The position numbers and the translations under genes were made by a program. Of a stretch of DNA of 64,000 nt, positions 1 through 10,608 are shown piece by piece. The notes beneath the pieces are model-generated. The model saw only the letters and a list, made by a program, of their open reading frames with translations. It made no database searches and was not told where the DNA came from. Numbering within the stretch: position 1 is the stretch's first letter; the number at the start of each line of letters is the position of its first letter. The DNA lies in assembly GCA_017979445.1 (NCBI GenBank), contig CM030710.1, positions 13,378,248 through 13,442,247 on the forward strand, given 5' to 3'. This DNA comes from Akebia trifoliata (lineage: Eukaryota; Streptophyta; Magnoliopsida; Ranunculales; Lardizabalaceae).

Positions 1-37
1 AGTAAATCCCATACTGAGATATTGGCCCCTGATTTCT

Positions 38-1747
38 TCAACTTCCTGATAGCAGAGTTATCTTCTTTGATGCTTTCTTTGATGGGATCTTCTCTTTCTT
101 TTCTTGCCAGGGTTGCAAGATTATCAACACAGAGTTCTTGTGTCTTAAAAACTCTTCCCCTCGAGTCATATGTCTAACTTCATCAGAAGAAAGGGAGAAG
201 AGCTCATCTTCTTCAGTCAACAAGTATGGATCTTCATCTGTCAAAGGTATAGGGCTTTTCAGGTTCATTTGAGCCAACAGGTAACTAGTAAATGTGGGAC
301 TACTATGACGAGGCAGGGATAAACAATATGTATCATTCGAGGTTAGATCAAATGGTTCATAGTTCGTAGTGAAAACCTCATCAGTGAAAGCTATCTCGGC
401 AAGGGGGTAACTAGACAGGTTGACTTGGATTGAATGGATAAGAGAGACAGGGTCGAATGGCAATGGGGTGTGAAAAACCATGTTCAAGATTGGTGGAGGT
501 TGATAGGTAGGTAGTGGATTAGTGGTGACATTTAGTGGACTAGGGATTATGACTTTTTTGTTGTCAATAAGGTTTTAAATGGCATGGCACAAGGTGATAC
601 ATCGATCCGTGTGATGGCCAGGGTTTTAATGGAACTCGCAGAACAAGTTAGAATTATGTCCAGCTGGCAAGGGATTAGGTAAAGGTCGGGGTTGGATAGG
701 GGTAAGAAATCCTTTTTTCATCAATTTGTGAAGCGTTACAGTGAGACTCATCCCTAGATTGGTAAATTGACACGGAGTTTGAAGTTGACTTAGGTGAACC
801 TGGTTATTAGTTCGGGCTAGGGGTTGAGCTAGGGTAGCTGACGTATTGGCTATGTAGACGTGGTTGGTACTAGGTTTGGGAACATAGGGTTTCTTAGACT
901 TGTTATCTGATGGGATAGAAAAAATCACAGAGGCAAATGCATCCTTGAGTTGGCTTCCGGCTTGTAATAAGGACTCAAAAGTAGGGAGATATTGGGCCAC
1001 TAGGTACTGAACATATCCTTGTGAGAGGTTCTTTAGGATAATCGATACTTGTTCCTTCTCCGAAGGTCTATCCCACATTTGAGTAGCCTTGGCCCTCCAA
1101 CGATCAATGAAATCAGTGAATGTCTCCCCATTTTTCTGTTTAGTTGCTTCCAAATCCCTTCTAGAAGTCTCAATCTCGGTACTGTACTTATACTGATGCC
1201 AGAAGGCCTTTGACATGTTCTCCCATGTACCCACAGTAATTAGATCTTGAGACATCAGCCAACGTAATGCTGATTTTGATAAAGTTCTTTGAAACAATAA
1301 CGTCATTTGTTCGTCATTGAGCCCCATAGTGCGCATGTTGGTAACATACACCTTAAGATGTGTTTTTGCACACCCTGTCCCATTGAACTTGTCCATTTTA
1401 GGCATCACAAACTTCTCTGGCAAATAGATTCTAGGGATGCGGTTCAGAGCTTCAATGCCTGTTGCAATTTCATCAATACCTTTTATACTCTTCATAGCTG
1501 ACTCCAATTGAGACATTCTGTTAGATAACGCTGGATTTTCATCACCATACTCTTCGTCTTCGTTGAGTTCGAAGACTTCACGTGGACGTTTCTCTTCTGC
1601 CCTTTTTCCCTTTGGGTCATCTAGAGGATTACCCATCGATTTCGAGGTCTGTTCTAACACTTTCACTTTGCCTTTTATACTGTTGATATCATTGGCAAAG
1701 GCTGCCAAGATCTTACAGATCTCTGTAAGCTCAGATTCTGATGACAT
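38..1747 (-). pseudogene. Retrotransposon gag polyprotein (Ogre/Tat-like), two in-frame stops
   Basis: Gag forms the virus-like particle that packages element RNA. The first 373 codons (1747-626) are open from ATG at 1745-1747. They begin with a charged, coiled-coil-like N terminus, then a capsid-like core with LPEKF, the DKFNGTG stretch and FQRTL...ALRWLM, followed by a WRAKA...WDRPSEKEQV segment. The same frame continues leftwards through a TAA near 626 and another near 570 and stays open to 38. Between the stops is a Cys/His cluster, CEFH then GHHTDRC, spaced CX2HX4HX4C. The intact homologue at 22845-24305 has the same order without the stops, so I read one gag broken by two point mutations. 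Downstream protease and pol lie outside the window. No ordinary CCHC knuckle is seen. Confidence 0.85.
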
Positions 1748-2058
1748 TTGTGCTTGTTAACTTAGTACTGTGGCTCGTTCTAACCGACTGGACTTACGAC
1801 TCTAACTAGGAGGTGGACGCTTGAGTTTGGACGCAATGATAATCCTATATGACCCCATCAAAGGTAGATTTAGTCAATTTTAGTATTACCCCCTTGATAA
1901 CATTTTAAAGAATCATTTTATTTAGGTTTGTGCACCAATCCATTAATTAATCCATTCACACAATGAGTATTCGAAAAGGAAATAAATATTTATTAAAAAA
2001 GAAAGATAGTTTTATTGAAAATGATTGACAAAGAATATGTTCTTATTAAAAACATCCT
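1748..2058 (-). other. Spacer between ORF1 and gag
   Basis: No gene. The stretch from about 1780 to 1960 is shared with 37390-37570 in the Ogre-like copy E, where ORF1 and gag have been deleted on either side, so it is a recognisable non-coding part of this element family. It includes a run reading acccccttgata and a cccattaa-rich stretch on the plus strand. Confidence 0.6.
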
Positions 2059-3255
2059 TTAACAAATTTGACTTGAACTATTTTTACATGGACGCTTGGC
2101 TTTGTCTTGATGGTCATCAGGATTGCTATCAAACTTGACCCTCTTGGCTCTAACAACTGGCTCTTTGAATTCTGCTGGTCCGTCTGGATACCCTAAGGTG
2201 CGCTTGTTCCAAACTTTCTCAATGAGGTATACTAACTTTTCAATCAAAGGCTCGGGGGGAAAGAAAACATTGTGCTGAGGTAAAGATAACTCTATTGGTA
2301 CGTCGTACTGTTCTGGGATCAGATTAGGATGGTAAAAAGATGTTTCTTCTAAACCAGTCAGATGGACATAGTAGGATCCTTTGGTTCCTAGAACAGGGAG
2401 ATCAGTTATCCACCAAGGGCAACTAAAATCGATATGATAGGCAAGGCAAGAGTCTAACCATTTGCTCCAAGCTTTGACTGAGTTGTGACGCACTAACAGG
2501 TTTCTCTTGGAAAAGTGATCTGGCCCATATTCTAGATTTGAGGGAACATCTACAATTTTGAAACGATCACAAAGTCACATATAGAGTAAGTAGGGGCTTC
2601 CTTTGAAGCTTTCCCACTCACCATTTTTTATGGCATCTAAACCTGAGAAAGTTTCAGCTAGGATGAGAGGTACCGGATTGGCTTTCTTTGAGAGTTGAAA
2701 GGCTATATCTATGAAGGACTCAGGGATAGTTTGGCCATCACTATTAGAGGTTAGTATGTATTGGGCTAGGATTCCTAAGCATAATCGATAGTCTCTAGTG
2801 GCTCGCCAGGCTTCGGGTTTTACATTGATAGGATGACTACGGGAGCGATATGGGCCCAATAAAGGTACTAAGTCCAATTTCCCGTTATGAACTAAGGCCT
2901 TGGCTTCTTCCTTGGAAATGTTCAGTCCTGTGGCGAGGTCACCAGAATATCCGATCTTCAATGAGGGCCTGACTAGAGGTCCTGAAGTGGATATCTTCAT
3001 GATGCCACAATAATCCTCATAAGTGGGGCACAAGTGCATATACCCCATATGGAATATGTGAAGATAGGGGTTCCATCGCTTAGCCATAGCATGTAAAAGG
3101 TTCCAGTCTATCTCAAATTCATGGAAGTAAAGAGAACTCCTCAACATGAATCTTCTAAAATTGATCTTCTCTACAGGGTGCATCCCTATGATGGTTGTTT
3201 TGACTAACTGGTCGATCGGGTTATTGCTAGTGGCTAACATCCTGGTTTGACACAA
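2059..3255 (-). pseudogene. Extra ORF1 of Ogre-like element, plant-mobile-domain-like (DUF7745 type), one internal stop
   Basis: This is an additional ORF between leader and gag, reading from 3255 to 2059. The frame is open for 226 codons, meets TGA at 2575-2577, and continues in the same phase for another 172 codons to 2059, about 399 codons in all. Visible motifs are FHMGYMHLCPTYEDYCG, YRLCLGILAQYIL and a C-terminal part with SCPWWITDLP and a basic KRVKFDSN tail. These resemble the aminotransferase-like plant mobile domain/DUF7745 proteins found in plant genomes and in ORF1 of some Ty3/gypsy elements. The molecular function of that family is not settled, and I infer membership from motif memory only. 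The other three Ogre-like copies in the window lack this ORF. Alternatively it could be a captured host gene. Confidence 0.72.
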
Positions 3256-4676
3256 AAGGGAATTTTAGTACTTTTCCAAGGTCCATGTAAAATATCAATT
3301 TTTTATTTACTTTTGAAAAATCTTGTTCTTATGAAAAATGTTTTCTAGAAAATATTTTTTCTTGAAAAACATTTTTTCTAGAGAATAACACTTTTTCTGG
3401 AAAACACTTCTTTTGGAAAATACTTTTTTTAGAAAATACTTTCCCTTTGTAAACCATTTTTCTTCTTTGAAAATTTGATTTCTATTTCAATTTAAATGGC
3501 CCGGCCCACCATGATTGTTGGATCGGGATGGACTGGGTCATTATTGTAAAAGAATGGATTCTTTATTGGGTTGGTGCACCCATTTTAATTTTTGAAAACA
3601 ACATTTTTGATTCTTGAGGACAATCATACACTCTAATCTCATCATTCATATCATTCACATACACTCATCAATCAAAAGGTTCCATTCAATAAATAACCCG
3701 GGAACACCCATGATAAGTTCGAGTCGTGACTTACAGGGAAGGTTTCTAGACTCTAAGCTTACTATGTGCAATGCATTTTTATCTGGCCACCCTTGCCCAA
3801 GCACACCTATATACCTCTTGATACGTGGTGACTTGGTTTGATATACCGTATAGGTGATAATCTAAAATCTCAACTCACTTCTCTGAAGCCAAAAACAGCC
3901 AGTTTGATCACCAGTTGAGAGGTGGCGCACAATACTTAGCAAGGGCCCACTTAAATACCTCTCATCTAGAATAGACGTAGTCTATCCCCCTCGTACATTA
4001 GGGTACAGCGGGGCAAGATCTTGCTTAGGCACCGATTTTGACCAAGAAGTGCAATTGATATACTTAGATTATCTTTTACATACCTATGGGTACGAGTCAA
4101 GAGTTGTAGCTTTCATAAATGGTTTGGCATCCCACGAGGAGATCGGCCTCGTACTAGTACTACGTTGGCAATCGGGACATGTGACTGTGTGACTCACAGT
4201 AAGTCAAAGGCTCAGGTTGCTCCAACCTGGGTGCATCAATATATCTCTCAGAATCATCTAATCAGACGGTATTGATTCTCCAGTTTGATATACCCTAAGG
4301 TACGTGACTGGAGTTGTGGTTTTCATGAATGACGTCGCATCTCCGAAGAGACGGGGCCATGCACTAGTGTCACGTTGGCTATATAGGACGTGTAAGTGTG
4401 CAAAATAGTAAATGTGCATGTGGTGTGTGCAAAATAGGGTGGGGTGTGCCCAGGGCCTTTTTTAAACACATGGGCCGATGGGCCCAATCAATCCAATCAT
4501 TATAACTTGAGTTGTATGAATATTTAATTGAAATAAACACTATCCCAATCATATGAATATTTAATCAAGATCAACACCATTAGAATCACATGATTAAAGA
4601 TAAGCATATCAAGCATATATCCATGTCAGAAGCAAACATTTAATCCAACATTATTTCTTTATGTATTCCCATCAAG
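3256..4676 (-). other. 5' leader of element 1, with conserved leader block
   Basis: No gene. Positions 3300-3480 are rich in short runs of the type gaaaatatttttt, also seen at 37680-37920 in copy E. Positions about 3690-4460 form a conserved block of roughly 770 bases. Recognisable marks are TTGATATACCGTATAGG at about 3838, CTCGTACATTAGGGTACAG at about 3990 and the CGTACTAGTACTACGTTGG stretch at about 4150. The block recurs at 21195-21687, inverted at 21688-22275, and at 38175-38930. It is always upstream of the ORF1/gag position in the element's orientation, so it belongs to the untranslated leader. Confidence 0.7.
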
Positions 4677-5195
4677 GGTTATTTTGGGGTGACCTTAGAC
4701 AAATTGGGATTTCAAAAGGATATTGAATTGAGAATGAAATGATAATTATCGAGATGAGAAATTGTGATCATCATTTTATTTTTATTTTTATTTCTAAAAA
4801 AAACTAGTTAAATTTTCAAAGAATTTTTTTTTAAAATAAAATAAAAACTTTTGCTAATTATTACTAAAATGCCTAAGAGCCTAATTTGAAAAGAAAAACA
4901 AAAAATATCCACCGCCACATCAGCTTGTACGTTCACGACTAAAGAAATTATTGATCAGTATCATAATGGGGATATGTTCCAAGTATGAATTGGTGTGACC
5001 ATAGTGATTTGAGGAGGAAAAAAATGAGTAACCCATCTGCTTACTAATGAAATAAATAATCCACTATAATAAACAAATAAATCACCCTAATTCAATTTAA
5101 TCCCATTCGATAGTTTTGGTCCCAAAAACCCCAACAGCAGATTCCGAATCTCATTCGAATAACGTCCTCCCCAACTGGAGTTAACTTTCATTGTA

Positions 5196-5471
5196 TTATG
5201 AATCAGAATTAAGGAATGATTCTTTTGCCAAGAATAATGAAAGGCAATCTGGCCTCAAATGAATGTCATCGTCTACTTTAACATAGAATTTCAAATCGAA
5301 CAGTCCATAGGCAGCTTTGAGGAAAGCTAACGTTTTATATGGGAGTTTGCTATACTGCTCTATGAAGTCATCATATTCTGCAACCTCTTGTTTGAGTTCC
5401 TTCATCATAGATTTATCATTGGTTTTTTCGATCACAAATATGGACACCAAACCAGTTGGTTCTTCCAACAA
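5196..5471 (-). pseudogene. Fragment of plant beta-1,3-galactosyltransferase (B3GALT12/13-like)
   Basis: A 91-codon open stretch on the minus strand matches the middle of plant glycosyltransferase family 31 beta-1,3-galactosyltransferases, Golgi membrane enzymes that add galactose to glycoproteins. Visible are [40 protein letters not shown] and the nucleotide-sugar/metal-binding acidic motif in [12 protein letters not shown]. Compared with the family as I remember it, a few residues are missing between EYDDF and YSKLPYKT. The N-terminal membrane anchor and the C-terminal half are absent, and the frame ends just after the DDD region. It is therefore a dead fragment, probably one exon. It sits alone inside retrotransposon leader sequence, so it was most likely carried there. 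Confidence 0.78.
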
Positions 5472-5784
5472 TAATGAATTTAAAATTGAGTTTTTATCAC
5501 AAAATTAGATTTTCAGAAAACACAACGTAAATTATTCTTTTTTTGAAAAAAAAAATTCCCCTTCGATTAAGATTTTGCTTTTTTCATCCTGACTTGAGTT
5601 TTCACTATCGATCGAAATATCAATCTTGAACCCTTTCTTCAAGAGGTGAAAGAAAGGTCGATGAACATCATTCCAAATTGAAGCGATTTCAACGGGAACT
5701 GGCAATTATCAGTCTCTGATCTTTACACCAAGAGATCAGAGTATCTGTTAAGAACTTTCAGCCGATCGGGCTGGTTTAGGATCG

Positions 5785-5960
5785 TGAGGACAGAGAGATA
5801 GAATCGGTCTCTGCTGTTTGAGAACGATGGAACAGACTGAAAGAAAACCGATTGTTTCTTCAAAAAATTGATTCGATTTGAGGGATCTACACCTATTGTG
5901 CTGATTTTGCATTGAGAGGACCAAGAGATAGAATCGGTCTCTGTTGAAAGATCGATGGAA
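5785..5960. repeat. Direct repeat of about 46 bases, 130 apart
   Basis: Two copies around 5785-5832 and 5915-5960 share GAGATAGAATCGGTCTCTG, followed after a short gap by GATGGAA. The shared core is itself partly palindromic (GAGA...TCTC). No function is evident. Confidence 0.6.
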
Positions 5961-6440
5961 TTGGGTAAAATGATTAATGAGGAAGACGATGTGTGGACTT
6001 TAAAGAAGGTGTTTTATTTTCGGCACACCAAACACACCCTCATGTATTGGCGGTGTAAACGAAAAAACAACACTTTATTTATCACACACCACGCGCACCA
6101 GCACCTATTGACAGAACCTAAATTTTTTTTTTTTTACTATTTGTTTTTTGCTTGCTGTCAACGGACATCACCATTATCTTACCAAAACAAACCAATCATA
6201 AAAAATAAAAAAAAATTAAAAAAAACTGTCAACCAAAAGATAGACCACACACCTACAAATAAAAATAAATCAAAAGTTTTTCTCCCTTTCAAAAAAAACC
6301 TCCAAGGATAGATCAAAGTATGCCTAATTAAAAAAAATTAAAAAAAAAAAATCAGCAATCTCTCTGCTCCAATAACCATTAATTCATTCTTAATAACACC
6401 AACTTTTAAAATTTTGCATTATTTAAGGTCACCCTAAACG

Positions 6441-6649
6441 ACCATCAATTGAACCACAAAGATAATGCTTGATTGAACCATAAAAATAATATGCCAAAAT
6501 ATCAAAACTTCGAAGTTCAAACGCATAGTCAATAATCGAACCAAAAATAATAACAAATAAATAAAATAAACAATTAAACAAAATAAAAACATTCTAGGTC
6601 GCTTTAGCAATGCTCCCATACTTGGGATTTTTCAAGTTTGATCCTCAAA
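6441..6649 (-). other. Primer-proximal leader of element 1
   Basis: No gene. This AT-rich sequence lies directly downstream of the primer-binding site on the minus strand. Nothing recognisable beyond its position. Confidence 0.45.
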
Positions 6650-6668
6650 GTCCCCAGTGGAGTCGCCA
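6650..6668 (-). promoter_or_regulatory. Primer-binding site, tRNA-Arg type
   Basis: On the minus strand the 19 bases starting TGGCGACTCC directly follow the LTR end after one base. They are complementary to a 3' tRNA end of the form ...CCCCAGTGGAGTCGCCA, which fits plant tRNA-Arg(ACG) as I recall it. tRNA-Arg priming is known for Ogre elements. This identifies 6670-8408 as the 5' LTR and fixes the element's orientation. Confidence 0.8.
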
Positions 6669-7267
6669 CTGAAAGCGCCCTCGATCCGCGGGGTGCGCGG
6701 ATCCGCTTTTGACCTTTGAGGTTTGGGAGTCGCCACCTAGTTATTACGGTCTAGGAATCAGATACTGACTCTAAACAGATAAAGAAACTAATCTACTGAA
6801 GAAAAACTGAGTCCGGGGATCACATTATGGGGTTGGAAGGTGTTAGACACCAATCCCGCCTGACCAATGTCGATCTCTACTTATCCCAAATAAGGCTACA
6901 TTGCTAAAAAAAAAACCTAGATAGAAAATTAACAGAAATTTTACCTTCGATATGCAAATATCTTATTCCCTTAGATCTGACAAAAACACCTCCTTGTACC
7001 GTACTCCTTGCTTCGTTCTGTCTTCGGATCTGATTTCTGATCTCCGAAGTAAGGTATCTCTTTCTTGGATCTGGATTCTTCGACTTTTTTATGGATTTAG
7101 GGGTGTTTTTGAAGGGCTTCTACGTGTTTTTCAAGCTAAAATTGAACTATGGATGTTAGGTAAGGAGTTGGGACTCCAAAACTAGGATTTATGGGAGGCT
7201 AGGGAGGCTTTTTGACCTACTTCTCTTAGGATTTATGATTTTATACGAAAATAGGGTGTGAGGACCC

Positions 7268-7277
7268 CTATTTATAG
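7268..7277 (-). promoter_or_regulatory. LTR A TATA box
   Basis: CTATAAATAG on the minus strand. It lies at the same relative place as TATA boxes in LTR B (15992-16001) and LTR C (28541-28550), which marks it as the conserved LTR promoter. LTR E has a decayed version near 32100. Confidence 0.6.
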
Positions 7278-7289
7278 ATTTTTTTAAGA

Positions 7290-7640
7290 GTTGATTTAGA
7301 TAGAATTAGTGTTTAGTTAGAATTCTTTTAGTTAGAGCTGTATTTTAGTTAGAATTATTTTAGGTAGAATTGTATTTTAATTAGAATTATTTTAGGTAGA
7401 GTTATATTTTAGTTAGAATTCTATTAAATAGAGTTATTATTTAATTAGAACTCTATTAGGGTTGACTTTTGGTCTTATTTGATTGACTTTAAGATTTTGA
7501 CTTTAGTCTTAATTGATTGACTTTAATATCTTGACTTTAGTCTTACTTAATTGACTTTAATTTTGACTTTAGTCTTATTTGATTGACTTTAATATCTTGA
7601 ATTTAGTCTTGCTTGATTGAATTTATTTTTTTGGAGAACC
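7290..7640. repeat. Irregular tandem repeats inside LTR A
   Basis: One part repeats TTAGTTAGAATT-like units (about 7300-7450). A second part repeats GACTTTAGTCTTA with TTGATTGACTTTAAT spacers (about 7460-7620). Positional equivalents with different unit sequences occur in LTR B (16050-16170), LTR C (28190-28480) and LTR E (32150-32440). Confidence 0.75.
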
Positions 7641-8408
7641 CCCCTCTATTATATCTTTAATTCTTTGGACCCCCAAATGGAGGGGTCCTTAAAGAAATAT
7701 CTTGCGAACCCTCAACAATTTTGCCTGAGAACCTAATTGATCAATTTTTTTAGTTTAAATTTTTAAATTAATTTTATTAATATTTTATTTTAATTATTTA
7801 ATATTTTATTTATTAATTTCGAAAATTTTAATTATAAAAATTATGAAATTATCGTTTTGCCCCCGGAGAGGACTTTTCGCGTTTTAAGTCGATTTTTAAT
7901 GTTTAAAGATGTTTTAGAATCAATTTTTCATAAGAAATTCAATGGAAATATTGGTTTGTGTCATTTATGAAATTTGTTGTGTGAAATGGTCATGAACTTT
8001 ATGAGGGGTATTTTCGTAATTTTTTCAAATTTTATGAAAATTGGCAAAATGATTTATTTGATTTCGAGTTGTTGTTTTATGTGTTGGAAAGGGTTTTCCT
8101 AAGTGTAATGTAGGCTCTAGGGATATTTTAAGATTAGGGGTATTTTGGTAATTTATTCATTTTTTTAGTAATTTTTATTGTGAAGCTTCTTTTTGTCTGA
8201 AAAATGATGATTTCTAAGCTTATGGGGTTATATTTTCCTAGCGTAGCGTGGTTTCTAAAATTTTTTCAATTCGAGATACCTCATCCGGATTTCTGAAATA
8301 TTTCTAGTAACAAAATAAAGCAATGGAATAAACATCCATCATTGGGAATCATTGTATTCGGGTTGACGAGTTGATTAATCAGGCGAGTGCAAAAATGGGG
8401 TGTCTACA

Positions 8409-9263
8409 GCTCCTTAGATTGAAAAATTTAATAAATGAAAGCAAATAAAGGAATATAAACAAAGTAGAATTCTTTGAACTTCTTACTACCAACTATCTAT
8501 TTTAAACATACTTTATCTTGATCTAATCTAAGCATAAAGTATCTATATTAAGAATAAAAGGTGCAAGAAATCTTAAAGAGAACTAATGTGTATTTTAGAT
8601 AAAAGAAAGGCATAAAACTAGAAAAAACACAAGAACTTACTCTAGGCTTTTCTACTCTCCAATGGAAGGGAGTTTAGCCTAATGTCATTGCAAGAGAGGG
8701 AAGATAAGAGATGAAAGAACTTTTCTTCATTTCATGGAGAAACTTACAAATTCTTCTTCTTTTACTTCTTACAAGACTATTTAGCCAAAAAGAAAATACT
8801 AGAAGATTAAAATACAAAAATATAAGAGAAAAGGCTAAGAGACTTAGATTAAAGGAGTCTTGGATGAGAAAACCAAAAGAGAATCAGGATTTCTCTAGAG
8901 ATTGAAGCTCTATTTATAGAGAAAAATGTGTGTAGAAGAGTCTAAAAGAAGCCTCCACTTTTCTTTGCACAAAAATACAAAAGAGGAGACCATGAGTTAA
9001 GGATTAGGGCTTTCCAAAGTGGGCCCAAATACTTTTGTCTTGAGATTTTGATTATAAAATATTGATTTTCTACACAAGAAACACACATAATTTGATTTAT
9101 TTAGTAAATAAATTTATTTATGTATAATTAAGCCTAATTAACATGCAATATAATGTTTCGAGGCTTATCATGATTATTACTTTAATACGGAGAAATAGGG
9201 ACAAAAATCAAGATAAATATCCGGGAAACGTGTATATAATTCAGTGTTTTGAGACACTCATCA
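8409..9263 (-). mobile_element. Athila 3' LTR, 5' 855 bases
   Basis: On the minus strand it begins TGATGAGTGTCTCAAAACAC at 9263, immediately after a polypurine tract. It is truncated at 8409 by the 5' LTR of element 1. It contains a TATA box at 8910-8919. The LTR end is not present. Confidence 0.7.
8910..8919 (-). promoter_or_regulatory. Athila LTR TATA box
   Basis: CTATAAATAG on the minus strand, about 345 bases into the LTR. This is a plausible start of element transcription, based on sequence and position only. Confidence 0.5.
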
Positions 9264-9276
9264 CACCCCCAAACTT
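9264..9276 (-). promoter_or_regulatory. Athila polypurine tract
   Basis: AAGTTTGGGGGTG on the minus strand, directly before the LTR start. This purine run primes plus-strand DNA synthesis in LTR retrotransposons. Confidence 0.6.
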
Positions 9277-10608
9277 ATTTTTTTCTAGTTCCTAGAAAAT
9301 AAAATTACTACTTTCGTAGGCACCTCGACTACATTTAGTGAATACAGCAAGCCCTTGAACCACTAGGTTACCCCCATTGGACGAGTTTGACTCATGAAGA
9401 TTTGTAGAAAATATATCCACAAAATTGAAAATAACTTTGAAGCAAAAATAATCAAAATCAAACTTATATTGAAAAGCACAAGTCTTATTTGGTTTTGTCA
9501 GTCAATTGGAAGTAATGCTTCGTATAGAGTTCCAACCTTTATTTTTCTACGATAAAATTTAGACTTACATTGACCTTTGAGTGATAGTGGTTCTAACTCA
9601 GAAATTTAAGAGATTCGATTTCCTAGAATGAGTTTTAACCTTCTAACTACTCAAGAATAGCTGGAGTAACTGAGGGTTTAATTTTATACTTAGCATCCTG
9701 TTTGGGGTAGTGAGAGTGTGGACATTCACTTTAATACCTTTAAGGAGCTTTATCTGTGCTATTCCAATATACTCATATTTTTACACTTGATGGCTTTCAC
9801 CCTACTGAAACTTTACATAAAATTTTGGATCTTTGAATTGTTTTTTTACTTTATTAATTCTTTACTCTTTTTCGAAGAAAAGTAGGTAGTCCTTTTCAAG
9901 GTACCCAATTTAATTCAATGGTTCTTGTACAAGGTGTATACAACCTAGTTATATTTTTCTTCTAATCAGCCAAACAATTGAACAAGGAAGTCAAAGTTCA
10001 TCAAACCCAATTTTTTCTTAAACTCTAGGTAGAAAGAAAGTAATAAGCTCTCTTAATACAATTTAGACTTTTGGTAACCTCATTAGAAGTGACTATAAAC
10101 CAAAAGGTAACTTTGCTTTAACTTTTGCCTAAGAAAAATACAAATGAGGACTCCAAATCATAGCTTCAAATGAAAAACTAATTAAATATTTTTAACTAAG
10201 TGCTTAAAGATATAAGCTAAGATTTTGAGCAAAATACAACAAAGTCGCCAACCAAATATTTTCAAAATTTTTTATTTTTTTGTAGAATTTTCAATATATA
10301 TATAGATATTTTTTTGTATAAAAGAAGAAAATAATAAGTGAAACTCCGACCCATACACCCTCAAACTTAAAACATTATATTGTCCTCAATATTTCAACAT
10401 ATACATGCAAAGGTAAAATTGAAACTGACAAAATGAAATGAAGGGGGTTAGATAGCACCTGAGAAAGACCACAGTCCTGTTGATATTTAACACAATGTCC
10501 CCTGAAGTACGTGGGTTGCCTCCTAAAACTGCTAAGTTTAACGTCTCTAGCCAGACGAAAACTTAATTAATTTTGATAGACGGAGTCATCAAGGAGAATA
10601 ACTTCTTC
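9277..10608 (-). other. Athila 3' untranslated region
   Basis: About 1.3 kb between the end of the integrase frame and the polypurine tract, with no gene on either strand. Long untranslated 3' stretches are usual in Athila elements. Confidence 0.55.

Larger units (their letters stand above)
4677..6440. mobile_element. Insertion within the element 1 leader, possible DNA transposon with captured gene fragment
   Basis: The left boundary reads GGGTGACCTTA (about 4688) and the right boundary reads TAAGGTCACCC (about 6424-6434), so the ends are inverted. The next ~50 bases inward are also loosely similar as inverted repeats (AATGA/ATTAT-rich). Inside are a plant gene fragment on the minus strand (5196-5471), a 130-base-apart direct repeat (5785-5960), and very AT-rich sequence. 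This would suit a non-autonomous terminal-inverted-repeat transposon carrying host DNA. Against it, copy E also has GGTGACC at the corresponding leader position (about 39160) without the insert, and I could not find a clean target duplication. It may instead be a rearranged leader. Confidence 0.4.
1..8408 (-). mobile_element. Ogre/Tat-like Ty3/gypsy element 1, 5' part, cut by the window edge
   Basis: Read on the minus strand it runs: 5' LTR (6670-8408), primer-binding site (6650-6668), leader, extra ORF1 (3255-2059), gag (1747 leftwards), then the window ends. An additional ORF upstream of gag, a tRNA-Arg type primer site and a long leader are features known for the Ogre branch of plant Ty3/gypsy elements; the gag and LTR resemble the other Ogre-like copies here. 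The bases right of the LTR (8409 on) are Athila-type LTR sequence, so this element inserted into an older one. The 3' LTR and target duplication cannot be checked because they lie outside. ORF1 and gag carry stop codons, so this copy is not autonomous. Lineage assignment is inference from structure plus the integrase remnant in a related copy (36065-36780). Confidence 0.82.
6670..8408 (-). mobile_element. 5' LTR of Ogre-like element 1 (LTR A)
   Basis: On the minus strand it starts TGTAGACACCCCATTTTTGC at 8408 and ends ...GCGCTTTCA at 6670, 1739 bases with TG...CA ends. It is the same family as the LTRs at 15388-16949, 27561-29136, 31223-31491 and 31492-33089. It contains a TATA box at 7268-7277 and, downstream of that, irregular tandem repeats around 7290-7640 (GACTTTAGTCTTA and TTAGTTAGAATT units). 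Right of it begins unrelated Athila-type LTR sequence. Confidence 0.9.

Noticed and set aside
5955..6311. 118-codon plus-strand frame, Lys/Asn-rich
   Set aside because: Low-complexity A-rich sequence in a non-coding insertion; no recognisable domain.
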